Below, one piece after another: positions 27,641 to 36,400 of a stretch of DNA of 64,000 bases. The notes beneath the pieces are model-generated. The model worked only from the letters and a program-made list of their open reading frames with translations. It did no database searches and was not told the origin of the DNA. The stretch lies in the NCBI RefSeq assembly GCF_014652855.1, contig NZ_BMZP01000005.1:1-64000 (forward strand), in the 5' to 3' direction. Origin of the DNA: Novosphingobium pokkalii (GTDB taxonomy: Bacteria; Pseudomonadota; Alphaproteobacteria; Sphingomonadales; Sphingomonadaceae). The stretch's first letter is position 1, and each line of letters begins with the position of its first letter. A program made the translations under genes and the position numbers.

Positions 27641-28690
27641 ATGACCGCTGCGAATGTGCCGAGCCAACCCGATCCTGCCCGCCAGGGCGAACCGACCATC
27701 GAGGACGTGGCCGCCGCCGCCGGGGTTTCGATCCGCACGGTCTCGCGCGTGCTCAACAAGTCGCCCAAGGTCAACGCCCAGACACGCGAGCGGATCGAGG
27801 CGGCGATTGCTGCGCTGCGCTTTCGCCCCAGCCTGCGCGCCCGCGCGCTGGCGATGCGGCGCTCGTTCCTGATCGGGCTGATCCACAACGATCGCAATGC
27901 GCTGGTGCTCGATTCCATCCAGCGCGGGATCGTTTCGGTCACGGCCGCGCAAGGGTATGAGCTGATCGTCCACTCCACGCCGCCCGAGGGGGCCGAGGCC
28001 ATTGCCGATGCCGTGGCCTTTGCCAGCCGTTCGCGGGTGGACGGGCTGATCGTGCTGCCGCCGATTTCCGGCGTGGACGGGCTGGCCGCGGCGCTCGATG
28101 CAGTGCAGGTTCCCGCCGTGGCAGTCTCATCGGTGCCGCTCGATGGCTTTGCCGGGGTCATTTCCAGCGACGAGCGCGCAGCAGGTGCGCAAGTGGCGCG
28201 GCATCTGCTCGGCCTGGGCCATCGTGCCATCGGTCTGATCAACGGCCCGGCCGACATGGCCTCTGCCCGCGAGCGCCGCGCCGGCTTCCTTGCCGAAATC
28301 GCGCAGGCGCCGGGCGTCACCCTGGCCGAAACGCCGGGGGACTATACCTTTGCGGCGGGCATTGCCGGAGCGCAGGCCCTGCTCGCCGCGCCAGCGCCAC
28401 CCACCGCGATCTTTGCCGCCAACGACATCATGGCCGCCGCCGTGCTCAAGGTGGCCGCCGCGCGCGGGCTTGCCGTGCCGGCGCAGCTTTCCGTGGTGGG
28501 CTTTGACGGCAGCCTGCTGGCGCAGATGGTCACGCCCGCGCTGACCTCGGTGGTGCGGCCCTTTGGCGCGATTGCGGCGGCGGCGACGCGCCACCTGATC
28601 GCGCGGATCGAGGGCGGCACGCCGCCGCCCCTGTTCCATCCCGAACTGACGCTGGCGCCGGCCGAAAGCACCGGGCCGGCGCCGCGATAG
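27641..28690 (+). CDS. LacI-family transcriptional regulator (second)
   Basis: A 349-residue LacI-family protein with DNA-binding region TIEDVAAAAGVSIRTVSRVLNKSP and ligand domain landmarks SFLIGLIHNDRN, GHRAIGLINGP and PPTAIFAANDIMAAAV. It resembles the regulator at 17971 in the helix-turn-helix but differs in the recognition helix (VSIRTVSRV versus VSKKTVSRV). It is adjacent to the uxuB/uxaC genes and 2.9 kb from the palindrome at 31605, which it may bind; this is inferred. Confidence 0.9.
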   Translation: MTAANVPSQPDPARQGEPTIEDVAAAAGVSIRTVSRVLNKSPKVNAQTRERIEAAIAALRFRPSLRARALAMRRSFLIGLIHNDRNALVLDSIQRGIVSVTAAQGYELIVHSTPPEGAEAIADAVAFASRSRVDGLIVLPPISGVDGLAAALDAVQVPAVAVSSVPLDGFAGVISSDERAAGAQVARHLLGLGHRAIGLINGPADMASARERRAGFLAEIAQAPGVTLAETPGDYTFAAGIAGAQALLAAPAPPTAIFAANDIMAAAVLKVAAARGLAVPAQLSVVGFDGSLLAQMVTPALTSVVRPFGAIAAAATRHLIARIEGGTPPPLFHPELTLAPAESTGPAPR

Positions 28691-28696
28691 ACGTCG

Positions 28697-30118
28697 TCAG
28701 CCCGGCAGGCGGCCCTGTGCCAGCGCCTCGTGCGCCTGGCCCACGGCGGCGATGAACCGCGCATCGTGGCCCAGCGGGCCGAACACCGCCGGCATCGCCA
28801 GCACCGCGCGCCAATCGGCGGCACGGCCCAGGAGCTCTTCGGCCAGTGGATCGGTGATCGTCCGCCCCTCGTGGGCAGCCTTTTCGAGGAAGCGCAGCCA
28901 GGCCGCGATCGGCACGGCGAGCCGATCGATCGGGCGCCCGGCTTCGAGCGCTTCGCGCACCGTGCCGAGCAGGCGATAGGGCAGCTTTTGCGACCCGTCC
29001 CACGCAATCTGCGACAGCAGGTGGCGGATCGCCGGATTGGCAAAGCGCGCCAGCACGTCGGCGATGTAGCCCGGCAGATCGAGTCCGGGTGGCGCCACCA
29101 CCGCCGGGGCGATGTCATCGCGCATCAGTTGCTCGACAAAAGCCGCCAGCGGGGCATCGCGCATTGCCTCGGCCACGGTTTCATGGCCAAGGCCCAGCCC
29201 GACATAGGCCAACGTGGAATGCGCGCCGTTGAGCAGGCGCAGCTTGGCCATCTCGAACGGGCGCACGTCGGCGGCAAACGTAACACCGGCCAGGTCCAGC
29301 GCCGGGCGTTCCCCGGCAAAGCGATCCTCGATCACCCACTGGGTGAAGCCCTCGCGCTGGATCGGCCAGGCGTCTTCGAGGCCGGTCGCCACCTGCACCT
29401 GCGCGCGCAGGGCATCGTCGGTGGCCGGGGTGATCGAATCGACCATGGCATTGGGAAAGCGGACGTGGTCGGCCATCCACGCGGCGGTGTCGCCGTCCAG
29501 CTCGCGCGCCAGGGCCAGCGTTGCGGCTTCCAGCTTGCGGCCATTGTCGGTGAGGTTGTCGCACGACAGCACGGTCACCCCCGGCAGCCCAGCGCGGCGG
29601 CGCGCGGCCAGGCCCTGAACCAGCCAGCCGACGAAGCTTTGCGGCACCCAGCCATCCTCGCGCCCTTTTGCCAGATCCGCCGCGATGGCGGGATGCTCAG
29701 GATCGAGCTGGCCATCGGCGCCCAGGCAATAGCCCTTTTCCGTGACCGTGGCGCTGATCAGGCGCGTGTCGGCGTGGGCCAGCGCGGCAAGGATCGCCGG
29801 CGGCTCGGTGCCGGTCAGCACGTGGCTCACGCTGCCGATCACGCGATAGCGGGTCTGTGCATCGAGCAGCGCCAGCGTGTAGAGCCCGCCTTGCGGGTTG
29901 AGCGCCTGGGCCACGCCCTGCGAATGCAGGCTGACGCCGGTGATGCCCCAGCGCGGATCGTGGGCGAGCAGCGTATCGAATGCGGCGGCCTGGTGGGCGC
30001 GGTGAAAGGCGCCGGGGCCGAAATGAACCACGCCGGCGCGCATGGCGGCGCGGTCATAGGCCGGGCGCGCCACGTCTGCGGGCAAAAGGGCCAGCGTTTC
30101 GGGGGAAAGCCGGGTCAT
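28697..30118 (-). CDS. uxuB: Mannitol-dehydrogenase-family uronate oxidoreductase (fructuronate reductase-like)
   Basis: A 473-residue polyol-specific long-chain dehydrogenase. The N-terminal Rossmann segment (AGVVHFGPGAFHRAHQA), VTEKGYC, VLSCDNLTDNG, FPNAMVDSITPAT and the catalytic-lysine region EMAKLRLLNGAHSTLAYVG match UxuB/MtlK-type enzymes. UxuB reduces fructuronate to mannonate with NADH. The partner dehydratase here is altronate dehydratase, so a tagaturonate reductase role cannot be excluded. The start overlaps the uxaC stop (ATGA), so the two are coupled; the stop is 6 bp from that of the convergent lacI. Confidence 0.85.
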   Translation of the reverse strand: MTRLSPETLALLPADVARPAYDRAAMRAGVVHFGPGAFHRAHQAAAFDTLLAHDPRWGITGVSLHSQGVAQALNPQGGLYTLALLDAQTRYRVIGSVSHVLTGTEPPAILAALAHADTRLISATVTEKGYCLGADGQLDPEHPAIAADLAKGREDGWVPQSFVGWLVQGLAARRRAGLPGVTVLSCDNLTDNGRKLEAATLALARELDGDTAAWMADHVRFPNAMVDSITPATDDALRAQVQVATGLEDAWPIQREGFTQWVIEDRFAGERPALDLAGVTFAADVRPFEMAKLRLLNGAHSTLAYVGLGLGHETVAEAMRDAPLAAFVEQLMRDDIAPAVVAPPGLDLPGYIADVLARFANPAIRHLLSQIAWDGSQKLPYRLLGTVREALEAGRPIDRLAVPIAAWLRFLEKAAHEGRTITDPLAEELLGRAADWRAVLAMPAVFGPLGHDARFIAAVGQAHEALAQGRLPG

Positions 30119-31560
30119 GCCGGCACCGCCTGACGGGCGGCGGGCACGGGCAGGCCATAGGCGCGGCGCACCAGGCCAGTGGTCAGTTCCTCGATCAGTT
30201 CGGCCGCTTCCCAGTCGGCCAGGCGGTGTTCGGCTACCAGCCGCGCCAGGAAGCCGCAGTCCACCCGCCGCGCCACGTCGTGCCGCGCGGGGATCGAGAG
30301 GAACGCGCGCGTATCGTCGTTGAAGCCGACGGTGTTGTAGAACCCGGCGGTTTCGGTGGTCATTTCGCGGAAGCGGCGCATGCCTTCGGGGCTATCGTGG
30401 AACCACCACGCCGGGCCGAGCTTGAGGCACGGATAATGCCCGGCGAGCGGCGCCAGTTCGCGGGCATAGGTCGTCTCGTCGAGCGTGAAGAGAATGACCT
30501 TGAGCGCCGGTTCGTTGCCGAACAGATCGAGCATCGGGCGCAGTGCCTCGACGAATTCGGTGGCGCGGGGAATGTCCGCGCCCTTGTCGCGCCCGTGGCT
30601 GGCGAAGAGCCGCGCGTTGTGGTTGCGCGTGGCGCCGGGGTGGATCTGCATGGTCATGCCGTCGTCCAGGCTCATCCGCGCCATTTCCGTCAGCATCTGG
30701 GCGCGGAACAGCTCGGCCTGGGCGGCATCGGCCTGGCCACCGATCACCTTGGCGAACAGCGCCTCGCACTCGGCGCGCGAGAGGTTGGCGGTTTGCGGGG
30801 TGAGGAAGCCATGGTCGGTGGCCGTGGCGCCCATCGCACGGAAATCGGCACGGCGGCGGCGATGCGCGGCCAGGTATCCGCTCCAGGTGGTCACGTCTTC
30901 GCCGCTCAGTTCGGCAAAGCGCGCCATGTCGCGCGCGAAGGAATCGTGTTCGGGATCGATCACCGAATCCGGGCGATAGGTCGTCACCACATTGCCCTGC
31001 CAGCCCGAGGCGCGGATCGCCTGGTGGTGGACAAGATCGTCGGCCGCGCCTTCGGTGGTGGCAAGCAGTTCAATGTTGAACCGCTCGAACAGCGCGCGCG
31101 GACGGAACGCCGGGCTGGCCAGCGCTGCGCCAATCGCGTCGTAATAGTGGTCCGCACTCGCTTCGTTCAGCGTTTCGGTCAGCCCGAAGACTTCAGCGAA
31201 GACATGGCCCAGCCACATCGCCGAAGGCGTGCCGGCAAACAGGTGCCAGTGCGCGGCAAACGTGCGCCAGGCCGCGCGCGGATCGGTATCGGGCAGCGCC
31301 CCGCCACGGCGCGGCACGCCCAGCGCATCGAGCGAGACGCCCTGCGAATAGAGCATGCGGAACAGGTAGTGATCGGGCGCCAGCAGCAGTTCGGTGGCAT
31401 TGGCCCAGGGCGCATCGGTGGCGAACCATTCCGGATCGGTGTGGCCATGCGGGCTGATGATCGGCGCCTTGGCCACGAGGGCATAAAGCTCCCGCGCGAT
31501 AGCGCGGGTGGCCGGATCGGCGGGAAACAGGCGATCGGGATGAAGGACCAGACGGGGCAT
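30115..31560 (-). CDS. uxaC: Uronate (glucuronate/galacturonate) isomerase
   Basis: A 481-residue protein. UxaC interconverts glucuronate with fructuronate and galacturonate with tagaturonate. Landmarks are PLIxP-like ISPHGHTDPEWFA near residue 35 (metal His), FELFGLTETLN-like SLKxFG region near 115, and TLDETTYARELAPLAGHYP near 370. ATG 31560 is used rather than TTG 31566; an AGAGG motif lies about 10 nt upstream. It is first in a leftward operon with the uxuB-like gene and divergent from uxaA. Confidence 0.93.
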   Translation of the reverse strand: MPRLVLHPDRLFPADPATRAIARELYALVAKAPIISPHGHTDPEWFATDAPWANATELLLAPDHYLFRMLYSQGVSLDALGVPRRGGALPDTDPRAAWRTFAAHWHLFAGTPSAMWLGHVFAEVFGLTETLNEASADHYYDAIGAALASPAFRPRALFERFNIELLATTEGAADDLVHHQAIRASGWQGNVVTTYRPDSVIDPEHDSFARDMARFAELSGEDVTTWSGYLAAHRRRRADFRAMGATATDHGFLTPQTANLSRAECEALFAKVIGGQADAAQAELFRAQMLTEMARMSLDDGMTMQIHPGATRNHNARLFASHGRDKGADIPRATEFVEALRPMLDLFGNEPALKVILFTLDETTYARELAPLAGHYPCLKLGPAWWFHDSPEGMRRFREMTTETAGFYNTVGFNDDTRAFLSIPARHDVARRVDCGFLARLVAEHRLADWEAAELIEELTTGLVRRAYGLPVPAARQAVPA

Positions 31561-31604
31561 GGACAACAGGCCTCTTGCAGAATTGCCGGCTTGGTAGTGG
31601 ATTG

Positions 31605-31618
31605 TGCCAGCGCTGGCA
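31605..31618. promoter_or_regulatory. Perfect palindrome between uxaC and uxaA
   Basis: TGCCAGCGCTGGCA is a perfect 14-bp palindrome with the central CG typical of LacI-family operators. It lies in the 76-bp divergent gap and could control both directions. It differs from the TGACACCGGTTACC class, so a different regulator, perhaps the LacI at 27641, may bind. Confidence 0.65.
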
Positions 31619-31636
31619 ACCGTGTATCAAACCGGC

Positions 31637-33169
31637 ATGACCGATGCCCCCGACACGCTGGCCCCACCCCTGCCCGATGCCCTGCAAATCGCCCCGCGCG
31701 ACGATGTGGCCGTGGCGCTACGCCCGCTCGAAGCGGGCCAGACGGTGCGCGTCGGCACCGCCAGCATCACGCTCAACCAGGCGATTCCGGCCGGGCACAA
31801 GTTCGCGCTGGTGCCCATCGCGGCGGGCGCGCCGGTCCATCGCTATGGCGCGCGGATCGGCCTGGCGACGGTGGCGATCGCGGTGGGCGATCACGTGCAC
31901 AGCCACAACATGGCGACGGCGCTGCGCGGTGAAGTGGACTATGCCTTTGCTCCGCAGGCCGCCCCCACCATGCCGGTGCGCCGCGCCGATGCGCCGACGT
32001 TCCTGGGCCACGTCCGCCCCGATGGCAGCGTGGGCACCCGCAACGAAGTGTGGATTCTGCCCACGGTGGGGTGCGTCGGGCGGCTGGGCGAACGGCTGGC
32101 GCAGCGCGGCCAGGCCATGATCGCGGCGCTGCCCGATGCGCAGATCGATGGCGTCCATGCGTTCAACCACCCGTTCGGCTGCTCGCAACTGGGCGCCGAT
32201 CTGGAGGGCACGGCGGCCATCCTGGCGGCGCTGGCCTGCAATCCCAACGCCGGCGGCGTGCTCTTGCTGGGCCTGGGCTGCGAATCCAACCAGCTAGACG
32301 CCCTGCTGGCGCGCATCCCGCAAGAGCGGCGCGCCCGGCTGCGCGTGCTGCGCGCGCAATCAGAAGGCGATGAGTTTGCCGCCGGCGAAGCGCACCTGGC
32401 CGATCTGCTTGCCCTGATGGCGCAGGATCGACGCGAGCCGGTGCCGCTGTCGGCGCTGCGCCTGGGGGTGAAATGCGGCGGATCGGACGCGATGAGCGGC
32501 TTGACCGCCAACCCGCTGATCGGCCGCATGACCGACGCCGTCATCCAGGCGGGCGGCGCGGCGATCCTCACCGAAATTCCCGAAGTGTTCGGCGCGGAAA
32601 CCCTGTTGCTGGAGCGCGCCACCAGCGCCGAGGTGTTCGACCGGCTCTCAACGCTGGTCAATCGCTTCAAGCGCTATTTCCTGGATCATGGCGAACCGGT
32701 TTCGGAAAACCCCAGCCCCGGCAACATTGCCGGCGGGATCACCACGCTGGAGGAAAAATCGCTGGGCGCGGTGCAGAAGGGCGGCCAGGCCCCGGTGACC
32801 GACGTGATCGACTATGGCCAGCGGCTGAGCCAACCGGGCCTCACCGTGCTGGAAGCGCCGGGCAACGATGCCGTCTCCACCACCGCGCTGGCCGCCGCCG
32901 GTGCCACGCTCACGCTGTTTTCCACCGGGCGCGGCACGCCGCTGGGCAGCCCGGTGCCGACGATCAAGATCGCCTCCAACAGCGCGCTGGCCCGGCACAA
33001 GCCCGGCTGGATCGATTTCGACGCAGGGCAGGCGCTGAGCCTGGGCATGGACGCGGCGGCCGAGGCCCTGCTGGCGCAGATCCTGGCCATCGCCAGCGGC
33101 AGCCCTGCGCGCAACGAAGCCAATGACGAGCGCGCCATCGGCATCTGGAAGCGCGGCGTGACCCTTTAG
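31637..33169 (+). CDS. uxaA: Altronate dehydratase
   Basis: A 510-residue protein of the UxaA/GarD family. The N-terminal SAF-like domain (about 10-100, ending AVGDHVHSHNMAT) is followed by the large C-terminal domain (FLGHVRPDGSVGTRNEVWILPTVGC, FNHPFGCSQLG, LGLGCESNQ, RLGVKCGGSDAMSGLTANP, TEIPEVFGAE). It dehydrates D-altronate to KDG, which kdgK would then phosphorylate. ATG 31637 gives the usual start; the upstream frame from 31604 overlaps the palindrome. Its TAG stop lies in the terminal repeat of a MITE-like element. Confidence 0.93.
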   Translation: MTDAPDTLAPPLPDALQIAPRDDVAVALRPLEAGQTVRVGTASITLNQAIPAGHKFALVPIAAGAPVHRYGARIGLATVAIAVGDHVHSHNMATALRGEVDYAFAPQAAPTMPVRRADAPTFLGHVRPDGSVGTRNEVWILPTVGCVGRLGERLAQRGQAMIAALPDAQIDGVHAFNHPFGCSQLGADLEGTAAILAALACNPNAGGVLLLGLGCESNQLDALLARIPQERRARLRVLRAQSEGDEFAAGEAHLADLLALMAQDRREPVPLSALRLGVKCGGSDAMSGLTANPLIGRMTDAVIQAGGAAILTEIPEVFGAETLLLERATSAEVFDRLSTLVNRFKRYFLDHGEPVSENPSPGNIAGGITTLEEKSLGAVQKGGQAPVTDVIDYGQRLSQPGLTVLEAPGNDAVSTTALAAAGATLTLFSTGRGTPLGSPVPTIKIASNSALARHKPGWIDFDAGQALSLGMDAAAEALLAQILAIASGSPARNEANDERAIGIWKRGVTL

Positions 33170-33314
33170 GGTCTGCGGGGATTTAGGTCAGGGTGGAGCG
33201 AGAATGGCTGATTTTCGTGATCCGGAGCGCAGCGTACTTTTCAGTACGTAAGCACCGGAAGCGCGAAAAGCGGCCGTTCGCAGCCCGCCATGGGCTAATT
33301 CCCCGCAGACCCTA
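33167..33314. mobile_element. 148-bp MITE-like element between convergent genes
   Basis: The 20-bp ends TAGGGTCTGCGGGGATTTAG (33167-33186) and CTAATTCCCCGCAGACCCTA (33295-33314) are inverted repeats with one mismatch. The interior has no gene and carries a smaller hairpin, GTACTTTTCAGTAC. Each end supplies the TAG stop codon of a flanking convergent gene (uxaA and the lipoprotein). This fits insertion or co-evolution at a gene boundary; it may also act as a bidirectional terminator. Confidence 0.8.
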
Positions 33315-34211
33315 GAAAATCGGGCGGCTCAGCTTGAGGAGCGCTGCCGCGTCCCGCACGTGGCGTTCCCAGGTGCTGCCGGCGTAAGGCGCGCAGGCAA
33401 AGCTGACGGTCAGGCGATCATCGCGCAGGCCATCGACCCAGCGCAACGCCACGCCGCCGCCCGCATCGCCCGTGGTGGCGGTGCAAGCTTCGTTGCCCGA
33501 AATGGCCTTGACCCCCAGCGGCCGATCGGGCGCCATCGCCGCGATGAATGCCGCGGCGTTCTGCGCCTTGGTCTTGGTCGGCGTGCGGCGATAGTCCCAC
33601 TTCTGGTGGATCACATCCCACTGCCCGCGCTCGATCAGCACTTCGCCCGTGGGCGAAACCGACAGCCTGACCGTCTCGCAATCCTTGCAGGCAGACGGCG
33701 GCGACACCGTGACCACGATCGTGGAAAGATCGACCGGCGGGGGCGGTGGCGGCGGAGGCGGCGGCGGCGGGGGAGGATCGAGCGCACGATTGACGACGAT
33801 CGGCGGCGCTTCGGGCTCGGGTGCCGGCGCGGGAGGCGGCGGTGGCGGAGCGACGGGTACAGGCGCGGCAACGGGTGCAGGCGCTGGCTCTGGCGATGAT
33901 GCAGGCGCTGGTGTGGGGGAAGGCGCCGGCGCCGGAGAGGGGGCTGGCGGCACGATCATGTCGGCGATCGGCCCTTTATCGGGCGCCTGTTCCGGTTCCG
34001 GTGCCGGCGGCGTGCTTTCAGGAGCGGTTGGCGCCGGGTTTGCCTCGGATGCGACGGGGCTGACTGCCGGCGGAGCCGGCGACTCGACCGGACGGGTGCG
34101 ACGCGCAGCCGCAGCGCGCGGATGCAGCAGCGCCGGACCGCAGCCTTCCAGCGCGAGCAGCGCACTACAGGCCACGCCAGCCAGGACCAGACGCCCCAAG
34201 GAAATCCGCAT
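33312..34211 (-). CDS. Proline-rich putative lipoprotein
   Basis: A protein of about 299 residues with a lipoprotein-like leader (SLGRLVLAGVACSALLALEGC; the Cys would be acylated, though the lipobox is not perfect). Residues about 30-165 are low complexity, dominated by Pro, Ala and Glu with an uninterrupted proline run of about 14. The C-terminal 130 residues form a compact domain with a CKDC pair and two further Cys. I do not recognise the family. The proline-rich part may span the periplasm, as in TonB-like or peptidoglycan-spanning proteins. The start is uncertain; in-frame ATGs lie at 34271 and just upstream of 34211. Confidence 0.65.
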   Translation of the reverse strand: MRISLGRLVLAGVACSALLALEGCGPALLHPRAAAARRTRPVESPAPPAVSPVASEANPAPTAPESTPPAPEPEQAPDKGPIADMIVPPAPSPAPAPSPTPAPASSPEPAPAPVAAPVPVAPPPPPPAPAPEPEAPPIVVNRALDPPPPPPPPPPPPPPVDLSTIVVTVSPPSACKDCETVRLSVSPTGEVLIERGQWDVIHQKWDYRRTPTKTKAQNAAAFIAAMAPDRPLGVKAISGNEACTATTGDAGGGVALRWVDGLRDDRLTVSFACAPYAGSTWERHVRDAAALLKLSRPIF

Positions 34212-34366
34212 CATCACCATCCCGACCAAGAACGAGCGCGCCCAGCGGAAACCCCTCGTCTCCGCGCGCATGCTCTTATCCTGCCGGATCGGCCGCGAAT
34301 ATCCCCCCGTGGCGATTTTTCACTATGTCGCCAAGGTTTGCCTCGGCTGCGCAGGAAGCAGCCGGC

Positions 34367-35488
34367 TTACGCCGCCAAGCCGGCATAGCGATCGAGCTTG
34401 GCCAGCGGGTCTTCCGGCCAGCGGGACAGCAGCACCAGCCGCTTGTGGCCATGGCCAATGGCGAGTTCGTCGGTCACGCCCATGCCGCCATGGAACTGGA
34501 TCATGTCGTGTCCCAAAGCTAGCGAAACATCGCTGATGAAAGCGCGCGCGCCGGCAACGGCGCTGGCGAAGTCGGTCGCGCCGAAATCTCCTCCCTCGCC
34601 CCCGACCAGTGCGAGATTGAGCAAGGCCCTGGACTGTTCCAGCGCGCAATAGTGCGCCACCATGCGGTGCTGGATCGCCTGGAACCGACCCAGCGGCGTG
34701 TTGAACTGGCTGCGCGTGCGCAGGTAGTCCAGCGTCTCGTCGAACATGCGCTGCATCACGCCCACCGCCTCGGCGGCGCGCGCCAGGTCGGCCAGCGGCA
34801 GGATTGCGTGCATCAGGTCCAGCCCACCCGACAGGCGATGGTCGGCGGGCACCGTCACGCCGTCGAGCGCCAGGTGCACCGCCACGCTGCCATCGATCAG
34901 GCGCCACGGCGTGATCGCCAGGCCTGGCGCATCGGCGGGCACGAGATGAAACGCAACCGCGCCGCCATCGGCTTCGCGCGCGCTGACCAGATAGGCATCG
35001 GCCCCCAGCCCCGCCGGTACGCAATGCTTGATGCCCGACAGGCAGGTGCCGCCGGGTGCGGGCTGGCTGCGCGTTTCGACCCAGGCCGCGTTGCCGCGCT
35101 GCGCCGGCTCGGCATGGGCCAGGGCCACGCGCCGCGTCCCGCTCGCCAATCCTTCACGCCACTGCGCGGCGAGGTCTTCCCCCGCACCGGCTAGCAGCAA
35201 CCGCGCGCCGACCAGCACGCTTTCGGCCAGAGGCTCCACCACCAGTCCGCGACCGAGCGCGGAAAACAGCGCCACGATCGCCCCCGGCTCCAGGTTCATG
35301 CCGCCATCGGCCTCGTCCAGCGGGGCAGCCATCAGCCCGCATTCGGCCAGCAAGGCCCAGTTTTCCGATGAAAAACCGGTCGCTTCAGCCTGGTAGGTGC
35401 GGCGCCGCTCGATATCATAGCGATCGGCCACGAACCGATCAGCCAGCGCGGCGAGCATGGTCTCTTCTTCGCTCAGCTCAAAATTCAT
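34367..35488 (-). CDS. Acyl-CoA dehydrogenase (alpha/beta-pair type)
   Basis: A 373-residue flavoprotein of the acyl-CoA dehydrogenase family. It has the N-terminal helical domain (FELSEEETMLAALADRFVAD), a middle beta-domain, and the C-terminal helical domain (RTRSQFNTPLGRFQAIQHRMV, IQFHGGMGVTDELAIGHGHKRL). The family oxidises acyl-CoA thioesters at the alpha,beta position. The second acyl-CoA dehydrogenase at 38214 may be its heteromeric partner, as in steroid-type pairs. It is divergent from the LuxR-type gene. Confidence 0.88.
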   Translation of the reverse strand: MNFELSEEETMLAALADRFVADRYDIERRRTYQAEATGFSSENWALLAECGLMAAPLDEADGGMNLEPGAIVALFSALGRGLVVEPLAESVLVGARLLLAGAGEDLAAQWREGLASGTRRVALAHAEPAQRGNAAWVETRSQPAPGGTCLSGIKHCVPAGLGADAYLVSAREADGGAVAFHLVPADAPGLAITPWRLIDGSVAVHLALDGVTVPADHRLSGGLDLMHAILPLADLARAAEAVGVMQRMFDETLDYLRTRSQFNTPLGRFQAIQHRMVAHYCALEQSRALLNLALVGGEGGDFGATDFASAVAGARAFISDVSLALGHDMIQFHGGMGVTDELAIGHGHKRLVLLSRWPEDPLAKLDRYAGLAA

Positions 35489-35505
35489 GGCTGTTGCTCC
35501 CTTGG

Positions 35506-35529
35506 CTGACGATCTAGCACTACCGTCAG
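35506..35529. promoter_or_regulatory. Dyad between acyl-CoA dehydrogenase and luxR-type genes
   Basis: CTGACG (35506-35511) and CGTCAG (35524-35529) form a perfect inverted repeat with a 12-bp spacer in the 106-bp divergent gap. This is longer than a classical 18-20 bp lux box but may be the binding site of the adjacent LuxR-type protein. Confidence 0.45.
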
Positions 35530-35594
35530 GCCAACCACGCTGCGAAAAAGGTTAGGATGGCCCCCAACGCCCGCTCACAAGAAGGCACAAGCAC

Positions 35595-36377
35595 ATGGTC
35601 CTGGAGATGGATGTTCCCAGCCTGGAATGGGTCGATGCCGTTCGCATAACGGCGCCAGACGAGATTCGCCGCGCCGCCCAGGCGCTCGACACGCTTGCGC
35701 GCAATTGCGGCATGCAGGCAGCGCCCGCGCACAATATTGCCGACAAGCGCACGCCGATGGACGTGGACGGCAGCGTGCTGGCGCGCGACGTGTTTGGCTG
35801 GACCAGCGAAAAGGCCTGGTGGCAGAACCCGCGCATCGCGCTCGATTCGCCGATCACCACCGCCTGCCGCTTTGAAAGCGAGCCGTTCTGGATGAACGAG
35901 AAGGGCTGCCACACCCGCGCACCCAACCGCTACCTCGCCGCGATCGATCTCACCAATTTCGAAGCACGGGCGATGACCCGCGCCGCGATCGTGGTGCCGG
36001 TGCACCTGCCGTTCGGGCAGATCGGCGCGGTCTCGTTCAATCCGCTGGACCAGTCGCTCACCGACCTGGCGCCACTGTTCCGCCGCTATGGCGATGTGCT
36101 GGGGCTGGTCGGGCGCACGTTCATCACCAGCTATGTCAACACCATGGGATCGGCCCAGGCCCTGCCCCCGGGATCGCGCCTGTCGAAGCGCGAGGTGGAA
36201 TGCCTGCGCTGGGCCGCGATCGGCAAGACCGACCTGGAAATCAGCATGATCATCGGCCGCAGCCGCGCGACCGTGCGGTTCCACATCCACAATGCCTCGA
36301 TCAAGCTGGACGCGGTCAACCGCAGCCAGACCGTGTTCAAGGCGGCGCAACTCGGGTACATTTCGCTGCAACGCTAA
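35595..36377 (+). CDS. LuxR-type regulator with autoinducer-binding-like domain (LuxR solo)
   Basis: A 260-residue protein. Residues about 25-175 resemble the autoinducer-binding domain (FGWTSEKAWWQNPRIALDSPIT, FWMNEKG, GAVSFNPLD). Residues about 195-258 are a LuxR/GerE helix-turn-helix (LSKREVECLRWAAIGKTDLEIS, RSRATVRFHIHNASIKL). No luxI-type synthase is in the window, so it may respond to an exogenous signal or to a metabolite of the acyl-CoA pathway around it. It lies between the divergent acyl-CoA dehydrogenase and the DUF35/thiolase operon. Confidence 0.88.
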   Translation: MVLEMDVPSLEWVDAVRITAPDEIRRAAQALDTLARNCGMQAAPAHNIADKRTPMDVDGSVLARDVFGWTSEKAWWQNPRIALDSPITTACRFESEPFWMNEKGCHTRAPNRYLAAIDLTNFEARAMTRAAIVVPVHLPFGQIGAVSFNPLDQSLTDLAPLFRRYGDVLGLVGRTFITSYVNTMGSAQALPPGSRLSKREVECLRWAAIGKTDLEISMIIGRSRATVRFHIHNASIKLDAVNRSQTVFKAAQLGYISLQR

Positions 36378-36400
36378 GGGCTTAGGCCCGGCTCAAGACC

